Notes: generated by a model from the letters alone, not told the origin. 64,000 bases of DNA from Paraburkholderia youngii (GCF_013366925.1 NZ_JAALDK010000001.1:744001-808000); one strand, 5' to 3'; positions 9,419 through 19,368 are shown, counted from the first letter of the stretch. Translations and numbers: made by a program.

Positions 9419-10722
9419 ACGCAGCGAATGGCGGCAATTGGCAGCGCACCAACGATCCGAAGCTGAAAAGCTGGATCGAGTCGGCCAACGCTCCCGGCAG
9501 TGATTTTCCGATTCAGAATCTGCCGTTCGGTATCTTCAGCGACTCTTCGAACGCGTCTCGGCGTGTAGGTGTGGCAATCGGCGATTCGATCGTAGACCTC
9601 GACGTCCTCGCGAGAGAAGGCCTTGTTTCGTTCGACGCGCAATTGTTCGCGCAGGCTTCGCTCAACGCCTTCATAGCGACAGGGAAGGAACAATGGCGGG
9701 CCATTCGCGTGCGGCTTTCGGCGCTTCTTGACGCAAACAATCCGGAACTACGTGACAACGCTGCCATTCGGCAGAAGGCGTTGATTGCGCAGGCGGACGC
9801 ACGACTTCATCTTCCGGTAGACATTCCCGGCTATACCGACTTCTATTCGTCCAGGGAGCATGCAACAAACGTCGGATCCATGTTCCGTGATCCGAAGAAC
9901 GCTCTTATGCCGAATTGGCTTGAAATTCCCATCGGCTATAACGGACGCGCGTCGTCGGTGGTCGTGAGTGGCACGCCGGTAAGGCGCCCCAACGGGCAAA
10001 TCAAGTTGCCGGACTCCGAGCGCCCAATTTTCGGCGCGTGCCGCAAGCTGGATATCGAACTGGAGATGGGCTTCATTGTTGGCGCGGGGAGTGCCTTGGG
10101 AGACCCAATCTCGTGCGAGCGCGCGGAAGACCACATTTTCGGGTTGGTACTGCTCAACGACTGGAGTGCGCGCGATATCCAGCAGTGGGAGTACGTCCCG
10201 CTTGGTCCATTCAACTCGAAGGGCTTCGCCACGACGATCTCGCCATGGATCGTGACACTCGATGCACTTGAGCCGTTCCGTTGCCGGCAACCCGAGCAGT
10301 CCCCTCAGCCTTTGCCGTACCTGCAACATGCCGGTGAGCATGCGTTCGACATTCAGCTCGAAGTCGATCTGCGTACGCAGAGCGAATCCGAGGCGCAAAC
10401 AATATCGCGCACCAACTTCCGTCAAATGTACTGGACGATGGCGCAGCAGCTTGCGCATCACACCAGCGGTGGATGCAATGTGCGGGTTGGCGATCTCATG
10501 GGTTCGGGGACGATCAGCGGTGCGACGCCGGACTCATGTGGTTCGCTGCTCGAATCGACCTGGAATGGCCAGCGCCCGCTGCAACTGACTTCTGGGCAGC
10601 AGCGCGCCTTCATCGAAGATGGGGATGAACTGATTCTGCGGGGCTGGTGCCAAGGCGACGGCTACCGAGTCGGTTTCGGCGCCTGCGCGGGTCAAGTGCT
10701 GCCGGCACGAGAGGTAGTATGA
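9415..10722 (+). CDS. fahA: Fumarylacetoacetase, copy 1
   Basis: 435 residues. It hydrolyses fumarylacetoacetate to fumarate and acetoacetate, the last step of the homogentisate route. Family motifs seen: [17 protein letters not shown] and MFRDP near residue 160, [12 protein letters not shown], a Glu/Asp-rich metal site around LDIELEMGF and [15 protein letters not shown], and [11 protein letters not shown]. The ATG at 9415 overlaps the hmgA stop by 4 bp. Its own stop overlaps maiA in the same way. No lesion is seen. Confidence 0.95.
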   Translation: MNAANGGNWQRTNDPKLKSWIESANAPGSDFPIQNLPFGIFSDSSNASRRVGVAIGDSIVDLDVLAREGLVSFDAQLFAQASLNAFIATGKEQWRAIRVRLSALLDANNPELRDNAAIRQKALIAQADARLHLPVDIPGYTDFYSSREHATNVGSMFRDPKNALMPNWLEIPIGYNGRASSVVVSGTPVRRPNGQIKLPDSERPIFGACRKLDIELEMGFIVGAGSALGDPISCERAEDHIFGLVLLNDWSARDIQQWEYVPLGPFNSKGFATTISPWIVTLDALEPFRCRQPEQSPQPLPYLQHAGEHAFDIQLEVDLRTQSESEAQTISRTNFRQMYWTMAQQLAHHTSGGCNVRVGDLMGSGTISGATPDSCGSLLESTWNGQRPLQLTSGQQRAFIEDGDELILRGWCQGDGYRVGFGACAGQVLPAREVV

Positions 10723-11387
10723 GCGACCTGACGTTGCACGGATATTTTCGGAGTTCGGCGTCGTTTCGTGTGCGCATTGCACTGAACCTGAAAGGCATTC
10801 CGTACCATCAGGCGCCTGTGCATCTGGTGCGTAACGGCGGGGAGCAGTTGCTGGCGGCCTATCGCGCAATCAACCCGGATGGGCTGGTGCCGTCGCTCGT
10901 CTGCGACGACGGAGCGACAAGCACCGTGCTTACGCAGTCGCTCGCCATCATCGAGTATCTGGAAGAGCTTTACCCGACACCGGCCCTGCTGCCGCCGTCA
11001 TCGCTGGACCGGGCCTTCGTGCGATCAATCGCGCTCCAAATTGCCTGTGAGATTCATCCAATCGCCAATCTGCGCGTCCAGAAGTACCTTAGGAGCGAAG
11101 TTGGCGCATCGGAAGCGCAGAAGGAAGCATGGTACCGGCACTGGATCGATCTTGGCTTTGCGGCTCTCGAAACACGTTTCTCGTCGGATTCGCGCGTCGG
11201 TAGTTTTGTTTTCGGAGATAAGCCGAGCCTTGCGGATGTCTGTCTGGTTCCGCAGGTCTGGAACGCGCGCCGGTTCGAGATACCGTTGCATAGCTACCCG
11301 TCGATCGCTCGAATCGCGGATCATGCGATGACGCATCCGGCGTTTGCCGCAGCCGAGCCCAGTAAGCAGCCTGACGCGGACGCTTGA
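10719..11387 (+). CDS. maiA: Maleylacetoacetate isomerase, copy 1
   Basis: 222 residues, zeta-class glutathione transferase fold. It isomerises maleylacetoacetate to fumarylacetoacetate with glutathione. The N-terminal SSASFRVRIALN segment is the SSxSxRVRIAL glutathione-site motif of the family; the C-terminal all-helical domain includes LADVCLVPQVWNARRF. The start at 10719 overlaps the fahA stop (ATGA). It ends the operon 1 bp before the convergent stop of the IclR gene at 11389, so read-through between the two strands is likely. Confidence 0.94.
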   Translation: MSDLTLHGYFRSSASFRVRIALNLKGIPYHQAPVHLVRNGGEQLLAAYRAINPDGLVPSLVCDDGATSTVLTQSLAIIEYLEELYPTPALLPPSSLDRAFVRSIALQIACEIHPIANLRVQKYLRSEVGASEAQKEAWYRHWIDLGFAALETRFSSDSRVGSFVFGDKPSLADVCLVPQVWNARRFEIPLHSYPSIARIADHAMTHPAFAAAEPSKQPDADA

Positions 11388-11388
11388 G

Positions 11389-12225
11389 TCAGCCAGCAGG
11401 CGTAGCCGCGCCGCTTGCGCCGAAACGCCATGATAGCCGCTGCGTCGCTGCCAGCAGCGCGAGTCCGACCGGCCCTTGCGGGCCCGCATCGAAGCTGGCC
11501 GACGAGCCGATCACCGCAATGACTAGCGAGATCCCGCCGGTATGATCAAGAACCGGCGCGGCGACGGTGCCGACGCCGGGCACAGGCGCATCGAACGACT
11601 CATCGATGCCGTTCTCGCGGATCCGGTTCAAGCGCTCGCGGTACGCGCGCGAAAGCGGCTGTTCCGCTTGTGCACCTGCGAGTCTGATGGACTCGTGGCT
11701 TTGCCAGCGTTCCAGCGCATCTTCCTCCATGTGCGCCGCAAAAACGCGTCCAATCGACGTATTGACGAGCGACATGACCGTACCTATCCGCAGGCTGATA
11801 TGTTGCGGCCGTGCGGACTCCTCGAGACGGATGATTGTCGGACCAAGCGGACCCAGAGCGGCGGCGGCGACTGTCAGTTGCGTCGTCGCGGCGAGCGAGG
11901 CGATCTCCGGCTCGGCATCACGGGTAGGCGACATCCGTTGCAGCGCGACAAGTCCCAGTTCGAAGCCTAGCGGTCCCGCCGAAAAGCAGCCGTCTTCATC
12001 GCGTGAAAGCAGGCCGATTTTCTGCAGGCTCACGAGGTGCGGGAAAGCCTTGGCTGGCGGCATGCCCGCTGCCGCCGCAAGGTCGCGCAGGCCCAGCGGC
12101 TGGCTCGCTCCAGCAAGCGACACCAGAAGCTCACCGGTGCTCTCGAGCGCGCTAATGCCGCGTTGTGCCTTAACGTCCGAGCCGGCCGCGGCATCGTTTG
12201 CTGTGCTATTCGGTTCAGACTGCAT
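11389..12225 (-). CDS. IclR-family transcriptional regulator 1
   Basis: 278 residues: an N-terminal winged helix-turn-helix (about 22-85, with RGISALESTGELLVSL and the recognition region MPPAKAFPHLVSL) and a C-terminal GAF-like effector domain (from about 105, including IGTVMSLVNTSIGRVFAAHM). Such proteins bind small aromatic effectors; HmgR, the homogentisate-sensing repressor of hmg genes in P. putida, belongs to this family. The start overlaps the end of the upstream IclR gene by 11 bp, so the two form a transcription unit divergent from the MBL gene and convergent with mhaAB-hmgA-fahA-maiA. Confidence 0.9.
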   Translation of the reverse strand: MQSEPNSTANDAAAGSDVKAQRGISALESTGELLVSLAGASQPLGLRDLAAAAGMPPAKAFPHLVSLQKIGLLSRDEDGCFSAGPLGFELGLVALQRMSPTRDAEPEIASLAATTQLTVAAAALGPLGPTIIRLEESARPQHISLRIGTVMSLVNTSIGRVFAAHMEEDALERWQSHESIRLAGAQAEQPLSRAYRERLNRIRENGIDESFDAPVPGVGTVAAPVLDHTGGISLVIAVIGSSASFDAGPQGPVGLALLAATQRLSWRFGASGAATPAG

Positions 12226-13042
12226 GGGTCGACGTCCTGTCAGTCAAAGCTTCAGTGATGCGCTGGCAGATCTCGCGGAGTTTGGTCGCTATCGGACCTT
12301 GCCAGTCAGTATCCATCGCACCCGACGGGCCGATCACAGTCAGCGCGAGCTGCATGCTTCCGTGTGCGTCGAATACGGGCGCGCTCAGGCTGCTGATCCC
12401 TGGGCTTGGCACATCGACGCTGCGTGCCATCGCGCGTTTACGCTCTTCTTCGAGACTCTCAGTCTTCGCACCATCGGGCGACTCGACGTGATCGACGCCG
12501 ACGTTCAGTGGTGCGATTCCCTGATTTCGCATCATCGCCGCGAGCTCATCGGGCTTCAGGAATGCGCTGAAGATCCTGCCAGTAGAGGTCGAGCGCAGTG
12601 ACATCACGGTACCGATATGCAGGTTGACATGCAACGGGTAGGCGCCGCGCTCATAGCGCACGATCATCGGTCCTTGTGCACCGGCTACACACACTGCCAC
12701 GCTGAATCCGAGCTTCGCGGCGAGTTCGGTCGCGTAGGGCACTGCGACGCGGTAGGCCTCCTGCTGCTCGACGAACATGAGGCCGAGGCGCAGCGAAAGT
12801 GGACCGGGTTCATAGGACCCGGTCAACGCGTCGCGCTTTACGAGTCCGAGCCTGGTCAGGCTGACGAGATAGGTATGGGCCTGCGCGGTGGACAGTTCCG
12901 CAGCGTTAGCGAGTTCGCTTAAAGCCGCGGGCGCGCGTCGTTGTGCCAGAGCCTTAAGGATGCGTCCGGCGACCTCGACACTCTGGATACCTCGTTGTGA
13001 TCTCTCAGTTGCTTCTTTCAATTGTCCGATCCATTGTTGCAC
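12215..13042 (-). CDS. IclR-family transcriptional regulator 2
   Basis: 275 residues with the IclR layout: HTH domain (RGIQSVEVAGRILKALA, then AQAHTYLVSLTRLGLVKRD) and effector domain (IGTVMSLRSTSTGRIFSAF). I take the GTG at 13042 as start; no ATG fits and the Shine-Dalgarno is weak, so the start is uncertain. It is first in a two-regulator unit. The divergent intergenic space to the MBL gene holds the best palindrome in the window (13113-13140), a natural site for self- and neighbour control. Confidence 0.88.
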   Translation of the reverse strand: MQQWIGQLKEATERSQRGIQSVEVAGRILKALAQRRAPAALSELANAAELSTAQAHTYLVSLTRLGLVKRDALTGSYEPGPLSLRLGLMFVEQQEAYRVAVPYATELAAKLGFSVAVCVAGAQGPMIVRYERGAYPLHVNLHIGTVMSLRSTSTGRIFSAFLKPDELAAMMRNQGIAPLNVGVDHVESPDGAKTESLEEERKRAMARSVDVPSPGISSLSAPVFDAHGSMQLALTVIGPSGAMDTDWQGPIATKLREICQRITEALTDRTSTHAV

Positions 13043-13112
13043 GTCACCGTCGGACGCTCATGCTAGCGCATTGGGCCAGCGGCGCCCACAGCACCGGGGT
13101 TTTCCCGTATTT

Positions 13113-13140
13113 TACATATAGCAAATCGACTTGCTATTGA
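13113..13140. promoter_or_regulatory. Candidate IclR operator between IclR pair and MBL gene 1
   Basis: The perfect inverted repeat ATAGCAA-ATCGAC-TTGCTAT (13117-13136) is embedded in CATATAGC-N10-GCTATTG. It is the cleanest copy of the motif shared with other promoters of the window, and lies 57-85 bp upstream of the MBL start. The 155-bp divergent gap has no other clear structure. Confidence 0.6.
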
Positions 13141-13197
13141 CAAATTCTACCCGGGGCGAGACTATTCGTCATCCCCCGCCGATTTACGGAGACATAC

Positions 13198-14157
13198 ATG
13201 GCAAAAGCATTCGCATCCCAGGCTGACCTGGAAGTAAAAAAAGTCACGTGGACCCAGTTGTCCGAGAACGCGTACGCGTACACCGCGGAAGGCGATCCGA
13301 ATTCGGGCGTCATCATCGGTGACGATGGCGTGCTGATCGTCGACACCACCGCCACGCCTGCCATGGCGCAAGACCTGATCGCGAAGATCCGCAGCGTCAC
13401 CGACAAGCCGATCAAATACGTCGTGCTGTCGCACTATCACGCCGTGCGCGTGCTGGGCGCGTCGGCATACTTCAAGGAAGGTGCGCAGCAGGTGATCGCC
13501 AGTCGCGGCACCTACGAAATGATCGTCGAGCGCGGCGAAGCCGATATGAAGTCGGAGATCGAACGCTTCCCGCGCCTGTTTGCAGGCGTCGAAACAGTGC
13601 CCGGCCTGACGTGGCCGACGCTGGTGTTCGAAAAGGAAATGACGCTCTTTCTCGGCAAGCTCGAAGTGAAGATCGCGCATCTCGGCTCGGGGCATACCAA
13701 AGGAGACACAGTCGTCTGGTTGCCGTCGCAGAAGGTGCTGTTCTCCGGCGATCTGGTCGAATACGACGCGGCCTGTTATTGCGGCGATGCGCAGCTGGAA
13801 GAATGGCCGGCCACGCTCGAAGCGCTGCGCGCTCTGAATGCCGAGAAGCTCGTCCCAGGCCGTGGCCCCGCGCTGCTGTCGCCCGCGGAAGTGAACAAGG
13901 GTCTCGACTACACGAAAGACTTCGTTACGACGTTACTGCAGGCGGGCCGCGAAGCGGTGGCCGACAAACTCGATCTGAAGGGGTCGATGGCGCATACCCG
14001 CAAGTCGATGGACCCGAAGTTCGGCCATGTCTTCATTTATGAGCACTGCCTGCCGTTCGACGTATCGCGCGCTTATGACGAGGCAAGCGGCATCAAGCAT
14101 CCTCGTATCTGGACGGCGCAGCGCGACAAGGAAATGTGGGCCGCGTTGCAGGACTGA
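13198..14157 (+). CDS. MBL-fold metallohydrolase with altered metal motif, copy 1
   Basis: A 319-residue metallo-beta-lactamase-fold protein. The usual HxHxDH signature is changed to His79-Tyr-His81-Ala-Val83-Arg84, so the Asp and second His that hold metal 2 are absent. Other ligands remain: His166 in GSGHTKGD, Asp185 in FSGDLVEY and His283 in YEHCLPFDV. ACGGAGA precedes the ATG. A paralog with the same changes stands beside the second hmgA-fahA-maiA set (22214-23170), which ties the family to homogentisate catabolism. It could act as a mono-metal hydrolase (ester, thioester or lactone). The reaction is unknown. Confidence 0.75.
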   Translation: MAKAFASQADLEVKKVTWTQLSENAYAYTAEGDPNSGVIIGDDGVLIVDTTATPAMAQDLIAKIRSVTDKPIKYVVLSHYHAVRVLGASAYFKEGAQQVIASRGTYEMIVERGEADMKSEIERFPRLFAGVETVPGLTWPTLVFEKEMTLFLGKLEVKIAHLGSGHTKGDTVVWLPSQKVLFSGDLVEYDAACYCGDAQLEEWPATLEALRALNAEKLVPGRGPALLSPAEVNKGLDYTKDFVTTLLQAGREAVADKLDLKGSMAHTRKSMDPKFGHVFIYEHCLPFDVSRAYDEASGIKHPRIWTAQRDKEMWAALQD

Positions 14158-14176
14158 CTGTCCGGAGCCACTCATA

Positions 14177-14202
14177 AAGGTCCCGCTCGCGGGGCCTTTT
14201 TT
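14177..14202 (+). terminator. Rho-independent terminator after MBL gene 1
   Basis: The stem GGTCCCG/CGGGGCC with a short loop is followed by TTTTTT, 20 bp after the MBL stop. A classic intrinsic terminator, showing the MBL gene is monocistronic. Confidence 0.85.
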
Positions 14203-14322
14203 CATGTTTCATGTCATCAGGCGAGGGCGCGCGAGACACTGCCGGGCAACAGGCGATGCACTATCGACTCGACGCCGTCCTGAGAGACAATACATAAATC
14301 TCTCAACATCGATGCGGTTCCC

Positions 14323-15072
14323 GTGTTCTGCGCGGCCGCAGACGATCAGCAGATTCTCGACAGAGTAGCGCGGCGCATCATCCCGTTTCCCTATCTTTGC
14401 TGTGTCGTGTCGTTTTTGGCCTATCAGCATCCGCTTCGCACAGCCGCAGATGAAGCAGGACCCACGTTGAGGTCCAACTATTCTTCTCTGCTGAGTAGCT
14501 TGTGGGCGCTTTGGACCAGACATCGCGGACTTCGCTTGGATGTGCCTACCCAGCCCGCGTTGGCCATTACGCTCGGGGCCTTCTGGTCTTCCTTGTCTGT
14601 GGTCATTGGCACAGCTCCGTTTCGTCAAGGATCAGCGGTTGTTGGAATGTTCGGATTCGCGGGTGCTGCCGGTGCGCTCGCCGCGCCTATGTTTGGCGCG
14701 CTTGCTGACAGTTCCGGTCCGCTGCATGCTGTTCGGATCGACTGCACTCTGCTAATCGCTTCCTTTGCGACTCTGATTGTGGCTTCTCCGAGCCTCTGGA
14801 CGATTGGCATCTGTGCCGTCGTTTTCGACCTTGGAGTCATGGCAGCGTTGGTATCTCACCCGCCTGATCAAGCCTGGACGCGAGCGCGCAGCTGTCTCAA
14901 CGGCATGCTCATGACAGGCGCTGAGTATGGTATGGCGCTTGGTCCGGCGCTCGGCGGCACAGCACTGCAAATCCATGGGCGCGACGGTCTTTGGCCCGTG
15001 GGCGTACTGGCTGGTATCGTGCCATTGATCATTTCCTTCCTCGATCGTTTTAAAGGTGACACTCATGGCTAA
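14323..15072 (+). pseudogene. Chimeric remnant of two MFS transporters
   Basis: This open frame joins pieces of unrelated transporters. The first about 35 codons resemble the start of an ACS-type MFS protein (ILDRVARRIIPFPYLCCVV; compare the intact gene at 26733). From about 14466 the rest resembles the C-terminal half of a different MFS exporter (SLWALW, then GMFGFAGAAGALAAPMFGAL and about six membrane segments). The usual twelve-helix core is missing, so transport is unlikely. The 3' end overlaps the EthD gene by 8 bp. I read it as a deletion fusion, open only by chance. Confidence 0.6.
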
Positions 15073-16078
15073 TCTTGTCGAAGAAACCGTGCTTCGGCCG
15101 CCACATATCCAAACGCGTCAGGCAAGCGATGAGCCGCTGACAGCGCTTTTCTCGTTGCTGTCTCGTGCCGACAGCACGAGACTGGGCGACCGACGGCTGG
15201 GAAGCGGATTTACGCTGGATACTTCAGGCCGACCGAGCGCCGATCCTGCGGCGGAAGCCAAGAACCTCGCGTTCGAAAGTGATGCCAACGTTAATTTCGA
15301 ACACTGGAGCGAGTACTGGCGTAAAGTGCACGGCGTGCGATTCACGCACGTAGAGGAGGACAGTGACAAGAGTCTCGAGCGGCTGCTGCGTTATTCACAG
15401 TTGCACCGCTTTGCCGCGGGGCCCACGAATACGGATCAGCCGCCATATCGCGTACCGGTTGACTCGCACGGTGCCCTTTGGCCGACGATCATCGGCCACG
15501 TGGCGCCGTACAAACGGCCTTCGTGGGACGGCGTGGCCTTCCTCAATTTCGCCACTCCCGATGACATTCCGCTAGTGCTTGCCAACGAACGAATTAGAAC
15601 GAAGATCATTCCGGAAGACCGGGCAATGTTTCGTGATCTCGCTCCCGTGCTTGCGCGGCAGCATGTGATCATCCCGAGCCCGAATGGAGCGGAGGCGGTG
15701 ATTCTCGTGAAGCTGCACAGGCGCCGGACTAATGCAAGCCGGGCCGAGTTCCAACGTTGGTGGCGGGAAGAACATGCCGCGCTGGTGAGCGAGCAGGCGC
15801 GATTCGACGGTAGCGTCAAGCGGTACGTGCAGCTTCATAACGTTGGGCCGACTGAAGCAGACGCACCGTTTTATCACCCCGATGCTGTCAAGATCGATGG
15901 AATCGGACTGTACGGTTTCGACAATGTCGCTGCAGCGGAAGATTTCCTGCGAAGCGATGCCGGCCGCGCGGTCGCGAGCCACGAGTCCACGTTGATAGAC
16001 CCGGCGGCTTCCGAATTTTGGACGACGATCGTGATCCCCGTGGTCGAGAGGCTTCATGGCGAGATATCCACCCGGTAG
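15065..16078 (+). CDS. EthD-domain protein 1
   Basis: 337 residues. The C-terminal part carries a good EthD-type ferredoxin-like domain (KLHRRRTNASRAEFQRWWRE, then HAALV), a dimeric alpha/beta barrel fold found in ring-cleavage, lactone-isomerase and monooxygenase-accessory proteins. The N-terminal part (about residues 70-110) has a weaker copy around FEHWSEYWRKVHG, which makes a tandem two-domain protein as in the other EthD genes here. The ATG at 15065 follows AAAGGTGA; an upstream in-frame GTG (15056) is less likely. Function unknown; catabolic role inferred from context. Confidence 0.72.
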   Translation: MANLVEETVLRPPHIQTRQASDEPLTALFSLLSRADSTRLGDRRLGSGFTLDTSGRPSADPAAEAKNLAFESDANVNFEHWSEYWRKVHGVRFTHVEEDSDKSLERLLRYSQLHRFAAGPTNTDQPPYRVPVDSHGALWPTIIGHVAPYKRPSWDGVAFLNFATPDDIPLVLANERIRTKIIPEDRAMFRDLAPVLARQHVIIPSPNGAEAVILVKLHRRRTNASRAEFQRWWREEHAALVSEQARFDGSVKRYVQLHNVGPTEADAPFYHPDAVKIDGIGLYGFDNVAAAEDFLRSDAGRAVASHESTLIDPAASEFWTTIVIPVVERLHGEISTR

Positions 16079-16104
16079 TGCCGGGAAAAGCATCTGGTGC
16101 TGAA

Positions 16105-16280
16105 ATGGACAAGCTGCGTTCGATGCGAGTCTTTGTCCATGTCACAGAGGATGGCGGCTTCGCCCAGGCACGGAGAAACTCAACATCACTATGGGGTGCA
16201 GCCTCCACGGCAGTGTCGGCTTTGGAGACACATCGGCCGGCGCGAGTGCGCGGCGGTCCCGAAGCGTTACCCGATCTAAG
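16105..16280 (+). pseudogene. Decayed N-terminus of a LysR-family regulator
   Basis: The frame begins with a typical LysR start (MDKLRSMRVFVHVTEDGGFA) and then shows two apparent compensating single-base shifts around the helix-turn-helix. The segment resembling STAVSALETH survives. Past about 16240 the homology fades into stop-containing sequence, and no effector domain follows. 16280-16557 holds nothing I can support. Confidence 0.65.
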
Positions 16281-16557
16281 CAGTCGCACCTGCTTTCAAT
16301 TTCTGATGCAGCGATTGCCGAGGAATCGCTGGCTTTTTCGTGCGCGAAACGGCGAGGTGAGTCTCCGGCGGCCGAGTTCGTCCCTGCTGTTCAGTTTTCC
16401 AGCGGACCGGTCCTGGACCATTCGTGCTGGAGACCGAGAACGGCTTGAGCAGGCGAAGCGAGATCATTCGGAGGGGCACATGGGGAGCATGAAAGGGACT
16501 GCATTTTGATGCTGTTTCGGTGCGTCTGGCGCACGGTTCCCCATTTTGACGGAGGCT

Positions 16558-16595
16558 GCTGCTTGACCCGTTCGAGAAGGATCGGGTCAAGCAGC
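16558..16595 (-). terminator. Strong hairpin downstream of CocE-type hydrolase gene
   Basis: A perfect 13-bp inverted repeat (GCTGCTTGACCCG with CGGGTCAAGCAGC, 12-nt loop) begins 20 bp after the stop at 16615. No T-run follows on the minus strand, so it may protect the mRNA 3' end or act with Rho rather than as an intrinsic terminator. Confidence 0.45.
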
Positions 16596-16614
16596 GCAAG
16601 CGCTCAGATGCGGA

Positions 16615-18534
16615 CTAATCGTTGTCGCTCATGTCCTGACAAACTGCACCGTGTGAGCCGTCGTTATCGCCGCTCCAGTTCGGAACGCTGGTGTTGCCTT
16701 CTGACCTGAAGCAATTCGCCTTAAGCAACGGCAGATTCAACGAGGAAGGGCTGCCCGGACCGAAGTAGAGGGAGACTGTGCTCGACGTGAGCGAGACGAC
16801 CTGCGGATGGGTGGGGAAGCAGGCATCGGTGCCGAGCGACGGCGAGCACTGGGAATTCGCCGGCGGGGGAGTGGAAGCACCATTAGCACCTTGCGACGGG
16901 GTCTGCGTGGTGACAACCAGTCGAACTTTGCTTCCTTCTGGGATCGCGATGAACTTGGGCGATATGACAAAATCGTATCTGCGCAGTTCATTGGCAGGCA
17001 CGTAATGGTCGGCCACGTATTCGCCGTACGGCTTCACCGGAACTCCGTTCTTATCGATCCACGAACGGTTCGGATCGTTTTTCGAGAGACTGCCGAGCAC
17101 GGTGCCGGACGAGACTGGCGTCACCGTTCCATCTGCGGCCACCAGTTCGACGGTCGCAATCAGTTCCAGGTTCGGTGTGGTCGAAGATGCATAGAACGAA
17201 GCACTCATCGGGCCCGCGAGTGTGGCGCCTTTCTTGAGCACGGGGCTGTCGAACTGCAGAGAACTGCCGGTGCCGGGTTGCGCCCACAGGACGTCTGCTT
17301 TGCCGGAATGTTTCGGCACGGTTCGCGACAACTCGCCTTGCGCCGAAAGGAAATACTGCTTGTAGGAGGGCGCAACCGGATATGCTGACGTGCTTATCCA
17401 ATTGTTCGAGCCCAACTCGTGCACGTGAACCGGCTCAGTGGTGTCCGCCATCCTGGTCTTCTTGTCCTTGAGCCAGGTGTCGAACCATTCGAGAGTGATG
17501 TTGTTGGCGATATTCTGGCCGGTCGTCTGTTCCTCGAATTGGCAATGGCCTCCCTGGCTGATGATGATCTGATAGCGGCCGGTCGCCTTCTGGTTCGGGG
17601 TCATCGGACCATACAGATATTGCTTGCTATATGCGTTTTGCAGATACGCGTACATCGACATTGAACTTTCGGCGTAGATGTCCTGGTGGGTACTCCAGAT
17701 CAGCGCTGGGATGCCAAGCTCGACAAACTGACGCGCGTAATTGCCTGGGGTGCGGATTTGCCAGAACTCCCTGTCGTAGGCTCGCGGGCCGCCGGCCTCA
17801 ATCTCGTTCACCAGCGACTGGCCATAGGCGGTCGCTCCATGATCGTTACCCACAGCCGGGCCGAAAAATAGCGGGAATTGCGCGGTCTGCGTGGGAATAC
17901 CGCCGGCGAAGTAAGTCTCGCGATAGAACTCTGCGCCGGCGCAGAAGGGTGCGACCGCTTTGATTGGGGAATTGCGCCCCGCCGCGACGGCAGTGTAGAA
18001 CTGATTTAGCCCTGCCCACGAGCCGCCTTGCAAGCCAATCTTGCCGTTCGAATTCTGTAGTTTCGTGGCGGCCCATTGAACCAACTCCGCTCCATCTTTC
18101 GCGTCGCGCTCGCTGAAGAACGAAAAGTCGCCGCCCGAATTGCGTGTTCCCCGCACTGATGCGGTAACGAAGATGTAGCCGCGTTGCACGAAGTAGTCCC
18201 CAGCATTGGACGGCGTTCCCAGATACGGAGTTTGCGTGATCAGAACCGGAAACGGGCCTTTCGCGCGCGCACCGGTTTGCCAGTCGGTCGGGTACGACAC
18301 ATCTACCATCAGGACAGCACCATCGCTCATCGTCACAGGAATGCTCTTGTCGAGTGCGGTGCCGTAGGTCGCGTTGCCGGGCGTCCATACCCCGCCGGGA
18401 AACGGAGTGGCGGCGGTGGAGTCACACTGTTGTGCGTGCCCGCTTTCACAAGAAGCGAAGACAGGAATAGCCACGCTGCCCAGCAGAGCAGCCTGTGCTG
18501 CGGTAAGCAGCCATGCAAGTCTCGAACGTTTCAC
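16615..18534 (-). CDS. Exported CocE/NonD-type (S15) alpha/beta hydrolase
   Basis: 639 residues. A Sec signal peptide (residues 1 to about 28, ending near VFA-SCE) sends it to the periplasm. The alpha/beta-hydrolase core has nucleophile Ser172 in LQGGSWAGLNQF, a likely acid Asp285 in STHQDIYAES and His330 in ISQGGHCQFEE, followed by the C-terminal jelly-roll domain of the CocE/X-Pro dipeptidyl peptidase family. Relatives cleave acyl esters (cocaine esterase) or peptides. It is monocistronic, facing away from the remnants to its left. In a ring-catabolism island, hydrolysis of an ester substrate before uptake is a reasonable inference. Confidence 0.82.
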   Translation of the reverse strand: MKRSRLAWLLTAAQAALLGSVAIPVFASCESGHAQQCDSTAATPFPGGVWTPGNATYGTALDKSIPVTMSDGAVLMVDVSYPTDWQTGARAKGPFPVLITQTPYLGTPSNAGDYFVQRGYIFVTASVRGTRNSGGDFSFFSERDAKDGAELVQWAATKLQNSNGKIGLQGGSWAGLNQFYTAVAAGRNSPIKAVAPFCAGAEFYRETYFAGGIPTQTAQFPLFFGPAVGNDHGATAYGQSLVNEIEAGGPRAYDREFWQIRTPGNYARQFVELGIPALIWSTHQDIYAESSMSMYAYLQNAYSKQYLYGPMTPNQKATGRYQIIISQGGHCQFEEQTTGQNIANNITLEWFDTWLKDKKTRMADTTEPVHVHELGSNNWISTSAYPVAPSYKQYFLSAQGELSRTVPKHSGKADVLWAQPGTGSSLQFDSPVLKKGATLAGPMSASFYASSTTPNLELIATVELVAADGTVTPVSSGTVLGSLSKNDPNRSWIDKNGVPVKPYGEYVADHYVPANELRRYDFVISPKFIAIPEGSKVRLVVTTQTPSQGANGASTPPPANSQCSPSLGTDACFPTHPQVVSLTSSTVSLYFGPGSPSSLNLPLLKANCFRSEGNTSVPNWSGDNDGSHGAVCQDMSDND

Positions 18535-18720
18535 TTTTGTCCCCTTCCGGTGTCTGGCGAGATTGAGTCGGGGCGCATTTCTGTACGCCCGATCCGAAGT
18601 TCACCTAAATTAATCCCAGCGTGGACTGAAATTAGATATAGGAGAATATATTTGGCCTCATTTAACCAGGAAGTGGGATCGGGACAAACCCGTGCTGTGC
18701 CTCACCGGGACGTTTGCAAG

Positions 18721-19368
18721 TCAGTCCTCCGAATCCGGCTGATTGGCTGGGTCGGCTTGCATGAACGGTGCCAGCGCCATGGCGTTGCGTGCAAGACGTT
18801 CAATTGTCGGGTACGGATCTAGCGGAATCGCAAAGCGTTTCGCATTCCAGACTTGCGGAACGAGACAGATGTCGGCGAGGGTGGGCGCATCGCCGAACAC
18901 GAAGCCGCCGACCCGGTGCTCCTGCGCAAGGCGCGCTTCCAGGGAGCTAAAGCCGACGTCGATCCAGTGCTTGTACCATGCAGCTTTCTGCTCGTCCGAG
19001 ATTCCGATCTGGTCTTTCAGATAGCGCAGAACACGCAGGTTGTTGACTGGATGTATTTCGCATGCGACCTGCAGCGCGACTGCACGCACGTATGCGCGAT
19101 CGGCCGGATCCGTTGGCAATAACGGGGGCGTAGGATGCAATTCGTCCAGGTACTCGATGATCGCTAACGACTGCGTCAGCACGTTCGGTGCGTCAACGAG
19201 CGCAGGGACGATCCCGTCGGGATTTATCTTGCGATATGCGTCGTGTAAATGCTGACCGCCATCCTTTAGTAGATGGATGGCTTCGTATTCGAAAGGAAGC
19301 TTCTTCAACGCAAGCGCGATACGGACGCGATAGGACGCCGAACTGCGAAAGTAGCTGTATAGCTTCAT
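18721..19368 (-). CDS. maiA: Maleylacetoacetate isomerase, copy 2
   Basis: 215 residues, zeta-class glutathione transferase. The SSASYRVRIALA glutathione-site motif and LADICLVPQVWNAKRF are clear. The ATG at 19368 overlaps the stop of fahA copy 2 (ATGA). It is a divergent paralog of the copy at 10719, not a recent duplicate. The region 18535-18720 between its stop and the CocE start holds no gene. Confidence 0.93.
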   Translation of the reverse strand: MKLYSYFRSSASYRVRIALALKKLPFEYEAIHLLKDGGQHLHDAYRKINPDGIVPALVDAPNVLTQSLAIIEYLDELHPTPPLLPTDPADRAYVRAVALQVACEIHPVNNLRVLRYLKDQIGISDEQKAAWYKHWIDVGFSSLEARLAQEHRVGGFVFGDAPTLADICLVPQVWNAKRFAIPLDPYPTIERLARNAMALAPFMQADPANQPDSED

